From contig NOWV01000114.1 of assembly GCA_003344405.1 (NCBI GenBank), positions 1 through 64,000 of the forward strand: 64,000 nucleotides of DNA, in the 5' to 3' direction. Source of the stretch: Trichoplax sp. H2. Taxonomy: Eukaryota; Placozoa; Uniplacotomia; Trichoplacea. Positions 34,928 through 47,649 of this stretch are shown piece after piece (position 1 is the stretch's first letter; every line of letters starts with the position of its first letter). Position numbers and translations under genes: made by a program. A model generated the notes under the pieces. The model ran no database searches, was not told the DNA's origin, and saw only the letters and a program-made list of their open reading frames with translations.

Positions 34928-37900
34928 TCATTTATCGCTATCACTGTGATAATAAAACAGCAAAATTAAAACTTAATCAGAAGGTCCATCATACTATGCA
35001 TTCGAATTTATGAACACTACCTGGTCTCAGGAGTTGCTAATGGAGCTGAAGTCGAAAGATTTTGTAGACCATTGATCATATTTATGAATTGAGCAATTTG
35101 ATTATTGTCATGACCAATTTCAGTCGGCTTAACAAACATGTAAAACAAACAATATATTACTGTTCGGATCTATTAAAGCAGTTAATGCCTTAGTTACATT
35201 ACGCAAACTAAAATGCAAACTCACTATATCAGCGACTTGATTCTGGTTTATGCCAGCAGTTAATTCCTTAATCTACATGATATCGAGCATATGCATCAAT
35301 TTTCACGAGAATATATTGCAGTATAACATCGGTAATGTAGTGCAATGAAGATCGCAATACAAAGCTACCTTTTTCTGCATTACAACTGCCTGTCCAGTCA
35401 GGCGATTTAGAAACTCAGAACTCTCCTTAGTACGGTCATCCTTTTCTCCAAACTAACAAAAGTTATCGTACCGTCAGATAGTATCATTATTATATGAATA
35501 TTGCAAAACATTCAATCAGTTATACGTTTTAATATCACATTATTGGTAACACTATATTACGTTACTTATTGTAAAGATATCTTTGAATAACGTACAACAG
35601 ATGCCAAATATACCAGTGTACGAATATATCTTAAGTTTTTAAGGAACAATATATCACACCTTGCCGTTATAAATATTGAATACTTGTTTTTCGTGATGCA
35701 TCGCTGAACGAAAGTCACAGGCAGTAGATTTAACGATAGCTAAAAGATGATGGCTAAATTCAAGTACGATTATAAGGCACAAGAGTTTAAAAGCTTAGAT
35801 AGTTAAAGAAATTACAGTACAACACTTTTATGTAGCATGTACCTAATTGCGGCATTGATACTATCATCTCCATAATATCTAGGATTTAGCGAAAGCACGA
35901 TATTAAACAAAATTGATACACTTTCGAATTATCTTAATCGAATTTTTCAGTTGTCGTATCAATACTAAAAGTTACATTACCGTTGTTGGATTTCCAAAGC
36001 GTTTATTAAAAATTGGATAGCGTTTTGACTATTTTCAGTAGCAAATAATATCAGTCCAATGTTACTCTAAACCAAATTAAGACAACCAGTTACTGGCAAC
36101 AAATTCATAAGAGTACATTTAATTATTACAGCAAATGCTCAAACTTACATCGATTGTAGCCATATCTGGATGATCTTCGCCAAAAACCAAACATGTTAGG
36201 TAACGTGCACGATACATCAAACGCAGTGCAACACGTTTTTGGCCAGCAGCATGGCAATATAACGACAAATGCACCTAAAATAAAGGGCCAATGTAATTAA
36301 TTATTTAAGGATTGATAAATCTATATGCGTATTTATGCTTAAATATAAGGATAATAAAGGTACGTACGTAAGCAATGATAGTTTCTTGACTGTCAACACC
36401 AAATAATCTTTCACTCACTATAGTTGCTTTCTTTTGGAAACAGACAGCCTGCGAATAAAATAATCTAGTAAATTTTTCTAGAACTTCGTAACAATTTTAA
36501 TTTCAATGTTAGAATTTTATCCTAACCACCGAAGACAGTCAGGTTATATCGATCTAATAAAAATAATCTCACCTGAACAGGATCATCACAACTGTGATGA
36601 ATTCGAGCAATAGATCTACATAATAACAAGTAAAGACTTGATTTCATCAATATTGCTCTAAAATTAATATAATGTCCTAAACTTTACAGTAACATCCAAC
36701 GAGTACTCAGTATAGCGTATATGTTAGGAATCATTACAAACTTCATAACTATTTTTATTTCATCACAGACCGCTGGATATAAGATTATGAGTACACAATT
36801 TTTTATGTCTGTTACCTTTGTTCCTTAAGTTCAATAACACGACCAAAATTGCGACAAAGCTATATTTAATTTTAGAATTTAGAAATAACCTGAAACATGC
36901 AAAAACATCAGGATGTAGCGGCCCATAAACTTGCTGAAAAATTGCTAGCGCCTCAATGAGTACATCTAGAGCTTCCTGAATTAGGCCTGTGATATACGAA
37001 TATATCATAAAAAAATAAAGATATAAATAAAATTTGCAGTGCTAATACCTGTTAAGGCATACGCCTACAATAGGACGTTTACAATGTAAGTAACAAGCAA
37101 ATTTAGCCAATTCTTGAGCAAGGTTCCTTACCAGCTTGTAGTCTTTGCTGAGCAATTTCGAAAGCAGTCTCCGTATAATTTAACGCCTTGAAAATTTAAA
37201 CATTCTATGTTTACTTCTAAGCAGAATGTCTATTATTTTGAAAGGCAATCTCCGGTACTAACCTTCGGATTTAAGTGCTTTACACGGGGAATAATATTCA
37301 CTATGTCATCGTCATTAAAGGTTAAGACCTTTTTATTATCAAATATATATTCTCGAAGGACTACCTGAACGCCTAAAATAAAGCATAAATCGATCTTGTA
37401 GTAAACAATCTATTCTGGTGATGACTCAAACCCATATCTATCACAGCGGTTCCTTTCCGTACCTGTTTGCATACAAAAAGCGCGCAAAACAGATATTCTC
37501 TGCAACTTTGCTAGGTATTGGCCAGGAATATTATCACTTTGAATTCTTTAAAATTAGAATAAGAGTTCATTAACTTTCCTTTAGCTACAAAGCAAACGTT
37601 AATTGATAATGCTGAAGCACAGGTACACATACTGTGGTATTTCATATCCAAAATAAGTGGAAATTTCGGAGGATATTTGCTTCCATAAATCTTCAGGTGA
37701 TAAAGAAATCCATCCTACTAAGTATGCCATCAAAATTTACGCCCTTATTAAATCATTCTATTCGAATTATTAAATTACTCGTACATATACGCCTAGGTTT
37801 TTATAAAATGATTTGAAAATACTTCGAAGTAACTCATCGACTAACGCAAATCAGATTTATCTTGTGCTAAGTTGTGGGGTTTTGTATGCTTCTTTCTATT

Positions 37901-40900
37901 CTTCTTTTTCTTTGATGGTCGTAACTAATACAGAAGAAGCAGACTTAATTGACATCTCCGTATAGGTTAGATATAGGTTATAAATAAATTGAAATACTTG
38001 TATACGATGTAATGTACATACATCATTTGGTATATTCGGTAATGGATTATTAACAGAGCCCTAGTAACCAGGAAAGTGATAAATACGAAGTATGTAAAAG
38101 AAATATACTCAAAACGATTTAAAAATAAATGGGTATCAAGAATGAAAATTTAATTACCAGGAAGCAGTTTAAAAAATGAGAGATGGCGCAAGATAAAACA
38201 CGGAAGCTGGCTAGAATTGGTAGTAGTGAAGAGTAATTTATTGGTTTATAAATTTAACTGCAATTTTGACTACGGCATATTACATATAGTCTATCAAAAT
38301 CAATAAGTTTAGCAGCAACATCGTACTACGTCTTATCAGCTCTTTAAAGGTTCTCTTTGCAATCCTAGTAATCATTTCCGTCAAGCACAGTTTCTAGTTT
38401 TAAAAAAATTTTAATATAAACCTTAATTTCTGAAATGTTATATTTTGTCGAAAAAGATTTAAGCATCTAACTGCAAACAAATCGGACAAATTAATAGATA
38501 AAACTATCGCCACATCGGACTTACATAAACATAAGACAGTTCCGGCGTATTAGCAATTAAAGATGCTATATAGCCAATGTAGCGAATATTGATACCCCTA
38601 TAAAGATATTTAGTAACATCAAATTACCCCGAAAAATGGATAATGTATCATCTTTAAGTTAAATAGCCAAATAAGGCACCTTTGATGCAATACATCCTTA
38701 AACGAATTTCCATCGACCGGACTAGTCAGACTTTTCAGTTCTTCAATCTTCAAAAGTTAGAGTCCATGTTTAATGTATGATTTACCGTATAAGCGAATTT
38801 AAGCACTTAAATATAACAGCTTGTACCGTTTTAGGGATAATACTTTCAACTAAGAATTTGGCTGCATCATGAGCGAGTGATTTATCCTTTCCCAAAGCTT
38901 CACTCTAGATGTGAAAAATTAAGACTTTACTATGGAGTTACAGCGATATCACCTTTAGAGCAATAGTACCTCAGATTCCGAAAACTTTATGTTGGGTGTA
39001 AATAGGTCGGGATTAAACCTAATATCAAGTTCTATAATCCATACAAGAGTTACTTTTTAATTAAATAAACTTAAAACGCGGCATGCGAGTTTCAATTTAC
39101 CAGTACTAGAGTATGAACCCACAGCAGCGGCAGCTTTTTTCTTTGCTTCTATTACTTTTTCATCTGAGAAAATATTAGAATAAACTGTAATTAATCATTC
39201 AAAAAGATTTGGTTTGAGTAAAGCAATGTAAGCTTAAAATACTATACGGTACTTTGATTTTGTCCCTCGTTAGGTCCGTTACTATCACTTAATTCATTTT
39301 TGCCACCTTCTTTAATTTCTTCTGTAGATGGTAACGATTCCACCGGAAGTTCACTTAAAGCTTCATTTCCATGTTGATCAACTCCGTCCTTAAAATGTAT
39401 CAAACCTAGTTATTCTGAGCTGCAAATATATAAAAGTATGCTTCTGAAGACACCTTATCTTTAAATTGCTTTTGCTGATCAGCGTAAGAGTATATGGCGA
39501 CAAGTCTCCAGTACAGCATGTATCGACCTCTGAAAAGAATAAATGTGTTTCCATAAACTCACTCTTCCATTTTAGTAGATGATCTATAAAATTACGTACG
39601 CAATAAAAGCTTCCACGAGCTCACGACGTAAACGAGACAAGCAGTGCCCATGGTTCAAAGGAAAATATTTACGGGGTTTATCATCATGATTACTCTCATT
39701 TGCTATAAATATACCCATAAAAGAAGCTTATTATTAATCATAATGTACATTATATCTAACCAATACTTTATTGATAGCTAGACCTTTTACCATCTTTAAA
39801 GAAATCTCTACGTACCCTCAATGAAGTTTACATCTATTGGTAATGTTTTAATTAAATCAACAATATATCGTCTTCGATCGTATCCAAGGATGCCCTACGC
39901 AGTTAATAAATTTATGTAAATTCATCAGAAAAGCCAAATTAAAGCTTAAACTTATCAGAAATACAAATAAACGTGTGTATTTATATATTTCTTTATGAAC
40001 AAAACGCACTTTTAATTCTATAGATGACCAAATTTTAACGTCTTGATCAAATTTGTCTACGACGCTAGCCAAACAAAAAAGTTAAGTACACATAAACACG
40101 TCGTGTTAAAAATGTTATGTTATCTATACAAACATATATAATACTGGTAATCATAAGACATACCTAATCGGTCGAACTCGAAATAATTGTGAATATTTCT
40201 TCAACTAGAAATAATTAAGATAATATAAGCAATAAGCACCACAAGAATTCATAGCTTGTATCTTCACGATTAAATACATATTGCAATTATGCCTATCTTA
40301 CAAAGAACTGTCGAATATTTACTTCACCTGCTCTATAAAAATTTCATCTGCAGCTATGGTTAAACCTGAATCGATGGAACCATAAATTACAGAGTTCTCC
40401 TGACTTCGGTTGAGAATACCTACAGTTACAATCATATAAATAGATCATTATTTCATAAAATGAAGTTTAGGCTTGTGCTGCAATAAACAATGACATGATA
40501 AAGAACCTGGAATTAAAGATTGAGCAATGATTCTCCGACCACAGTAGTCTATTACGGCAGTTTCAAGCGTATGTAAGCCATCAACGTCTAACTTTTGAAC
40601 GAAGTCTATCGCATGTACGTCTTGCCCCTAAGAATAGCGTGAAATCATAAAGCGGTGATTCTAGCTATAACTACTAACCTTGAAGGCTGTTATTCTTAAA
40701 GGAAAATACTACTTAGCGAAAGTGATACTTACCGCAGCCCGATAGGCAGCTATGTCGCCTACATGACGTATGTAACATAAATTTAAATTTATGAAAAATA
40801 ATCAAGTATTTTCATAATTTAGTAATATATATATGGACTTACCTCCAAGTTGCTTATATTGATCACGACAATCTACAGCAAAGCTGAAGAAGATGTTATT

Positions 40901-43845
40901 CCAAATATATAGTCGTAGCCTGTTTAAGATAATAAACGGCGGTATCACAATTTAAAGCTAAAGCTCAAAATAAAAATTAAGGTACAAGATGTACTTAAAT
41001 ATAAATATATTGTGAAAAGGTATGACCTCTCTGGTTCAGCTGGATTCATTGCAACAACATTTCCATCTACTACAGCGATAGCACCCTTCGTAGCTACAGC
41101 CACGAAGTCCGTATTAACTCTAAATATGGTCCGATCTCGCTCAATTTTTTCTTGAATTGTTTCTGTCGGCATTTCTTTAGCTGATTGAAAATCATCATTC
41201 CAATCGCGTAACTGTAAGGTGTTTACGTAAGTTAAATTTACTCTCCACAAAAAATTTAAGAATTTTAATATTTTCTATGTATTGTATACCTGCCCTGCTA
41301 GGTGCTCCTCATATCCAACTCTAGCAAACGAATCTGTAATGAAACGTCCGATATAATTACAAAATTATGACCAAAGAAATTATTTGCATTGTAAATAGAC
41401 ATAATAGCGCAGAACATACAATCTTCCGCTCGCTGTTTATCATAACCGTGATCTAATTTTGGCACCGCCCATGGAAAAACTGAAAATTTCGAAAATAAAT
41501 TATTAATTTACATTAAAATAGATTTAATAAAATAAATAATTAGATTATACCTTGGTAAGGCGTAGGAACAAGTTCTAGAGGATTCGTCTTAAGACTATAA
41601 ATTTATTATCCATATCGCCATTAAATTAATTAATAGGGTAAAAACATTTAAAGCTACAATCGTTATTAGCACCATGTTAGCACTAACCTGACTTTTTGAA
41701 GAATTAAGAAATTCTTCTTAAACAAAGGGCTTATCTAATGGTAAGTTATACATAATAAGCAAAGCACAATTTATGGATGACATCGAAACCTCTTTCATAA
41801 AAGCAGAAAATCTGTTGTCATGATACCCTATTTAGTAATCCAGCTAAAGTGTGGCTAAGAGGAAACTCAGAACTTGGAGCAGGATCGAAAATGTGATCTT
41901 TAGTCCTGATAATAAGACATAAAGATAAAGATATAGATCAAATCTATTTACTCAACATCAGCTTAGATCTTAAGTATCATTCACTTCAAATTGACAGTAT
42001 ACCTTAGAAATATAATAAACCTTGTTACTAGCATTACCTATTGACAAAAAAGCCAGTTATTGATGCTGTGATATTATAAGTTTCACCTTCTAAGGTCTCC
42101 ACGTTGACATACATTAAATCACCTAATATCAGATGATCGAATAAAGTTGTTACTTTAAGCAATTAATAAAGGAAAGGAAACGCAAAGTTTACAATCGAAT
42201 TGCAACTTTATTATCTCTAGCGTCGAACCTTGTAGTTTCCGATTAGGGGGAGGTGGATTCCATCCGCTAGTTGATAACTCCTTCAAACACTGCGAAGGCT
42301 TTATTTAAAGAATGATAAATCATGTCTGTTCCTACACAACATTTATATAAATTTTGTATACAAATTATTTTGTAACTCTCAAGGATAGCTTACATCTTGG
42401 TATGATTCATTAAAGTATAATGGAGTAAGAGGTACGCCGTTAGAAGTTGCGCTGCCAGGAATTAGATAACATGGAGGTGCGCAATCCAGTTGCGATTCTT
42501 TAGTTGAACCTTTTTTCAATGCTTCCTCTGGAAACGGAATACAAAAAATATGGTATACAGTAAAATGAGAAATTTTTACGGTATATTTTTGTCGTGACCG
42601 AGCTATGCTCTGAGTACAGCATCTGGATTCAAACAATTGTACGGCTGCAGTAAAATTTTGTCGCTTGTGCTATGTAAATTACATCTGTACTTTACAATTC
42701 AGACCTTCAATATCAATCTCTGTTATTCCACTTAAAAATGTTAATGACATATTATCTTGAGCAGTATAAGCGTTGACTCTGGAGAAACTGGTCAGCAGAT
42801 CACGTAAACGTCTTAGATGAATTTTTACATCCCGCAGATTATATTCCTCTAAAAATTATAATATTTTATAAATCATAATGTGTAATGTTGATCGTAGGTA
42901 TCAACTATTTAAAATTTGAGCGAATTACATACCATCCATCAGGCGAATCAATGACCCATCATCAATATCTTGCAATTTTCCTATCACGGCCAATTCATCT
43001 AAACGCACTCCATCAACATTTTGTAGAGAGTAACAAGTCCTATCGCATGTCTCCGGCCGATCAGAAATATAATCGCGTAGTTCCATAAGTCTCTCATATG
43101 TTGACACCTACCATAAGAACAATAGTCCATTATTACTAATAAAATCCCTTAAGAGCGAGGCAATTACTGCTAATATCAATCTAAAAAACTACAAACCATC
43201 GTTCAGTTTAAACTCACATACTTCGGTAAGTACAGTAATAAAATCTAATCTCACATATCTACAGTTTCAACTACTTCACACGTTCATACACTACAGAATA
43301 TATTACTGTTGTAGGTAACTGTGGCAGTGTCCAAAGATCAACGTAAAATAACGTTCACATAACATACAGGACAGCACTAACACATCCCTTGCGTACTTGA
43401 CAGTGACGAGTCATCAATAATATTTAGAGCTCAAACTACAAATTAAACGGATCAGTCAAACTTATCTACCCATCAGGAATTAGCGTAATTGATACTACAT
43501 TGTGTTCAAGGTGCGCTATTTCGTCATTGACATACACTTAGCTTTAACGGTTCAGGTATACCAGGTAAAGAAAGTTGTAAGGTTATTTCTGATTGTCGAT
43601 ATAGAAAAGTGGTGTATTAGAATTCTATGCGTAAGCAAAGGTAGCAATGATAAAAACCTACCGTACCTTTAAAAACTTAGTGCTCAAGTTAACGAAGTTA
43701 TAAACTCACCTCTTACGTCCATACTTTGGTCTTGTTCCGAGGCATCATTTTCAGTGTTCGCATTTTTTGTTGCGGCAAGCTCAGGTGCTTTCTCACCGCC
43801 ATTGTCAGAAACAACATTTGATTCATTATCAGCTGCTGTTGGCAT
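34928..43845 (-). CDS. CLUH: Clustered mitochondria protein homologue (1246 aa, 46 exons)
   Basis: A cytosolic RNA-binding protein for mRNAs of nuclear-encoded mitochondrial proteins; its loss clusters mitochondria. It reads on minus from the ATG at 43845 ([12 protein letters not shown]). Forty-six small exons join in phase, from 43845-43710 to the last at 34943-34928; examples are 43107-42933, 41211-41027, 40627-40507, 39388-39253, 37372-37263, 36986-36890, 36274-36149 and 35452-35369. Exon lengths sum to 3741 nt. Domain order: CLU N-terminal domain ([11 protein letters not shown]), CLU domain ([67 protein letters not shown]-like), the eIF3-p135-like middle ([20 protein letters not shown]), and C-terminal TPRs ([37 protein letters not shown]). 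The last exon (16 nt, SDSDK) and the start of exon 6 are the least certain. Confidence 0.95.
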
Positions 43846-44994
43846 GGCAGGCTAAATAGTCAGTTATGATCAAAGTTACTAGGTGCATACTCATACACGT
43901 ATACAGGTATAGTCTTATTACAAGCCTCATATCTTACAACATGTTAATAGTTAAGGCAGAATAAAAGAATTTGCACGATATATCTCGTAAAGTGAAATAC
44001 AGTAAATTATTGTCAATCACAATCCGAGAGCCAGTATCTATACTCCTTTACCGTTAATCTCCATTACACTTCACATAATATATGATAATAATAACAGTCA
44101 TAGAAACTTAGAAAATTTAAGCACATATTGCACCACTTAGTTTGGTCAGCAAAATGTTCGCAATCTCTGAAGACTAACAATAATCTATAAAATTTTTAGA
44201 TTTACTTTTAAGTGTATTGCCTTAAATATCACGCTGTACTGTATACTGGTATTACCGTCTGTATCTTTAAGTTAAAGTCCCTAACAAAGCCACAGATTCC
44301 AAATTACAGTATTGAAGAATGATAGTAGAGTAAATGTAATCGCAGATGTAATATTGCTATCCAGCTCCTTAGCGCAGGATTCAATGGCTGTTCGGCAGTT
44401 TACAGTTGTGCATACGGTATGATGCAATGAGGTCTGCAGGTTCGTGGAGGTGAGCTTAGATCACATGTGAAACATGTTGAGTATCTGAGATTGCGCATTC
44501 GCGAAACTAGCAAAAGCATGCAGATATACTGTACAGAACTGCATACTGTATACAAAAGTGGTAACTAGTAATAGTAACATTGTGTAAGAAAGCGCAGTTA
44601 GGCAGCTGGCAGTTTAAAGAAAGTGGGGCGGTACTATCAGAGCTCTAGGCCGACTGTGCAAGAAAGCATTTGGCCCTCTTCGGCTACCGTACGATTGAGA
44701 TAACCTCTGGACAGACAGTGCTAATGTACAGTACTATACAGTAGACCGGTATTACGACGTGAGTTGTATGATGGTTGGAGCGAGCGTACATGTAACAGCG
44801 ACTGAGAGTTTGTATTGGAAACTTTAAAGAAATATAATTATTCAATACAGTACTGCAATAAAAAGTAATAAAAATGTCAACTTCCCAAGGTTGTACTGAT
44901 CTGTCTGTATGGAATTTGAGCCAAATTGAAAGTACATTTCTTCAAAATTTGAAGATATAATTGAAGGCTGAACATCTTTCAACCATTTTAGAGG

Positions 44995-45441
44995 GCTTGC
45001 TACGCCCCTGCAATAGTGGTCTCATTTGAAAAGGCACAGCACCTGTACAGTGTACAGTGTAATTTATCTGAAAAGAAAATAATCACGTTCAGTATAGTGC
45101 TCTACGGTGGCCCAGAAGGCTCATACGGTACAGCCGGACAGTACTGTACAGTACAGTGTACAGGTGTGCTGTAGCTGCAATGACAATCGGTCCAAGTCCT
45201 CTGCAATGATTAACCTTAACCTTTACAGTATAACAATACAGAAAACACTGTAAAAAAAATGAGGGCTGCAATGAATACTGTACAGTACAGTACAGTACAG
45301 TACACTATCCTGCATAACTGGAGAGCTCGCCACGCCCATGATTAATGCCTCGCCTCATGTACTCTACAGTACGCTGTACTGTACTGTACAGTACTTGCTT
45401 GCTACGCCCCTGCAATAGTGGTCTCATTTGAAAAGGCACAG
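44995..45441. repeat. 45-bp direct repeat pair
   Basis: The segment beginning GCTTGCTACGCCCCTGCAAT occurs identically at 44995-45039 and 45397-45441, 402 bp apart. Pentamer blocks follow each copy directly. Confidence 0.9.
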
Positions 45442-45540
45442 AAGCTGTACTGTACTGTACTACTGTACAGTATACTGTACAGTACAGTACAGTACAGTAC
45501 CATGGGATAATTAAATGTACTGTACTGTAAGTACTGTATT
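45040..45540. repeat. TACTG/CAGTA pentamer arrays
   Basis: Dense blocks at 45043-45060, 45139-45162, 45279-45304, 45366-45394, 45448-45500 and 45516-45540, with weaker copies near 44525 and 44726. They lie about midway between the CLUH and desaturase start codons. Confidence 0.9.
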
Positions 45541-45942
45541 GTGCTATTGCCACACCCTGAAAAATGATCACGCCACTCCGTTCTACGTGCCTTGTGCGAC
45601 GGTTGAAATGGCATTGTCAATTGTCGATGTGATAGAATGTGCACATTCAGCAGGCTGAAAGCCTAAAACTGCACTGTTGCCGGTTGCTATGTGCCCTCTG
45701 TATAATTGCATTTATCCAATATACAGGTTATACACTCTAAGGTCAGTACGACGCGACGTCAAAGTAGGGGACCCCAAGTTCCGAAGTTGAGCTGAAATCT
45801 AAAAAGTCTGTTCATCTTTTAGATCGATACCAAAATTAATTCAATATCGAAGGTAAAGGACATCTGATATCTGAGTTTTATTACAATTGTAGCTGGTTAT
45901 CTATTTTATTTCAAGAATACAGATAATATACAATCCTGTTAT

Positions 45943-45989
45943 TAGTGTAAGCTAGAGACCCTTTCTCTAAGGGTCTCTCTAGTGTAAGC
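45943..45989. repeat. Hairpin flanked by 10-bp direct repeats
   Basis: TAGTGTAAGC at 45943-45952 and again at 45980-45989 brackets a 27-bp insert containing a 10-bp stem, AGAGACCCTT (45954-45963) against AAGGGTCTCT (45969-45978). The layout looks like a tiny insertion with a target-site duplication, about 370 bp upstream of the desaturase ATG. Confidence 0.75.
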
Positions 45990-46356
45990 CTTTCGACTGG
46001 ATCTTGAGCGTTTCCAAGTGTTAAAATCCCTATACGAGTTGTCCAGCTGTTTCTTATTATTTTTAATTTCTCTGCTTTTGGTTCAGTACAGTATTTCCTA
46101 ATTTATTAACTTATCTTGCGTAGTGTTAGTTAATCTTGATTTTATTTAGCCTACTGTACTAATGTACTATATCTAAATATTCAATTTAAATACATCCCCT
46201 GCCGTATTCTGCTCACTACTCACCGTTACATCATAATTTGCTGTTTACTTAATTGTTACAACAATACTCGATTAAGTATCATTTACACTAACACAGTTCT
46301 ACTACTACACGTACTACATTTATAGGATACATATTGCGTGTGTAATTGTTACGAAA

Positions 46357-47649
46357 ATGGCTCCCAACCCTGAAGAAACTTTAACTCATCGAACCACCCT
46401 GAAAGAGGAATCACTAAAAGATTCAGGACGTGCACTACTTGCCATTGACGGTAAATGGTACGATGTTACAAGCTTCGTGCCTCGTCATCCGGGTGGAGAT
46501 ATTATCAAAGAATTTATCGGTAAAGACGCTACGGATGTGTTCTTTGCTAATCATCCGCAAGCATTTGAATTACTAAAGCACCGTAAACCTGTCGGCGACT
46601 ACACCTCTAAGAAACCACCATCAAAGGCTATGCAAGAGTATCGAAATTTACTTAAATATTTTCTAGAAAACAACTATTATTATCCGTCCAATTCTTGGCT
46701 CTTACAGAAATGGTCAGTGCCTTTTACTATCTTGGCTGCTGTGATCTATGGGGTTGTTAATAGCAAAAGCCTATTCGTACATTGTTTATGCGGATTAGGA
46801 TTAGCTTGGTTTTGGCAACAATGCGGATTTTTTTTACACGATTTTCAACACAGTCAAATCTTTAAATCGCGATTCTGGAATAGAGTTGGTGGATTTCTTT
46901 CCGGCACTGTTGCAATAGGTATTAATAGCGATTGGTGGAGAGAAGAACATTTCGCGCACCATAGTCTAACAAATACCTTAGTTGAAGGTGTTGGGGTAAC
47001 CGATCCTCAAATGACTGAAGAAGTTTGGGCTCAAAATGACAGATTGTTACAATTTTTCAATACAAAACTTCAAAAATTTTTTATAAAAATCCAGTGGTTG
47101 ACCTTTATTCCTTTGGCAGTTGTCTTTGGCCGCCCTGCAGTAATTGTTGATGCATTCCATTTAGAGACTCGTTGGTATCAGTGGGTTGGACTACTATTGC
47201 ATTTTACATGGACAGGTTTCTTAATCAGCTTTCTCCCTAACTGGACACATATTGGACTTATGTATTTATTTGCCTGCTTAGGAGAAGGTGTATTGCATGT
47301 GCAACTTATTTTAAATCATTACTCTAAACCATTTCATGATCGAGACGAAACCATGAATATGAATTTTTTTGAATGGCAATGTGAAACTTGTCAAAACATT
47401 GATAACCCTGAATGGTTTGACTTTTTCCATGGTGGCCTCAATTTGCATATTGAACATCATCTATTCCCTAAACTTCCTAGAAGCACGTACCGAGAGGTTC
47501 AGAAAATGGTTAAAGATATTTGCAGACGTAACAATATTTACTACGATGAAGTACCGTTCTTTCAAACTCTGTGGAATACTATCGCTAATCTGAAAAGAAT
47601 CAGCGAGAAAATAACATTTAAAGATATCGTTAAAGCAATGCGACCGTAA
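46357..47649 (+). CDS. Cytochrome b5-fused front-end fatty acid/sphingolipid desaturase (430 aa, intronless)
   Basis: A membrane di-iron desaturase of the ER that takes electrons through its own N-terminal cytochrome b5 domain (heme motif HPGGD at residues 44-48, second heme His probably in FANHPQAF). Three histidine boxes are present: HDFQH (161-165), HFAHH (198-202) and HIEHH (364-368), separated by hydrophobic segments around 120-155 and 245-315. The layout matches the FADS2/delta-8 sphingolipid front-end group. The third box begins with His, whereas front-end enzymes usually have Gln (QxxHH). The whole 1293-bp coding region is one exon, unlike every multi-exon neighbour; a 5' UTR intron cannot be ruled out. 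The regiospecificity (delta-5, -6 or -8) cannot be read from sequence, so no gene symbol is given. Confidence 0.95.
   Translation: MAPNPEETLTHRTTLKEESLKDSGRALLAIDGKWYDVTSFVPRHPGGDIIKEFIGKDATDVFFANHPQAFELLKHRKPVGDYTSKKPPSKAMQEYRNLLKYFLENNYYYPSNSWLLQKWSVPFTILAAVIYGVVNSKSLFVHCLCGLGLAWFWQQCGFFLHDFQHSQIFKSRFWNRVGGFLSGTVAIGINSDWWREEHFAHHSLTNTLVEGVGVTDPQMTEEVWAQNDRLLQFFNTKLQKFFIKIQWLTFIPLAVVFGRPAVIVDAFHLETRWYQWVGLLLHFTWTGFLISFLPNWTHIGLMYLFACLGEGVLHVQLILNHYSKPFHDRDETMNMNFFEWQCETCQNIDNPEWFDFFHGGLNLHIEHHLFPKLPRSTYREVQKMVKDICRRNNIYYDEVPFFQTLWNTIANLKRISEKITFKDIVKAMRP

Larger units (their letters stand above)
43846..46356. promoter_or_regulatory. Divergent CLUH/desaturase intergenic region
   Basis: A 2.5-kb spacer between two start codons pointing away from each other. 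Pentamer arrays fill about 44520-45540. A 45-bp exact duplication and a hairpin flanked by direct repeats are also present. No gene was found in it. Confidence 0.6.

Noticed and set aside
45089-45644. Minus-strand open frames of 60-88 codons
   Set aside because: Same cause: read-through of the pentamer arrays and the duplicated 45-bp segment.
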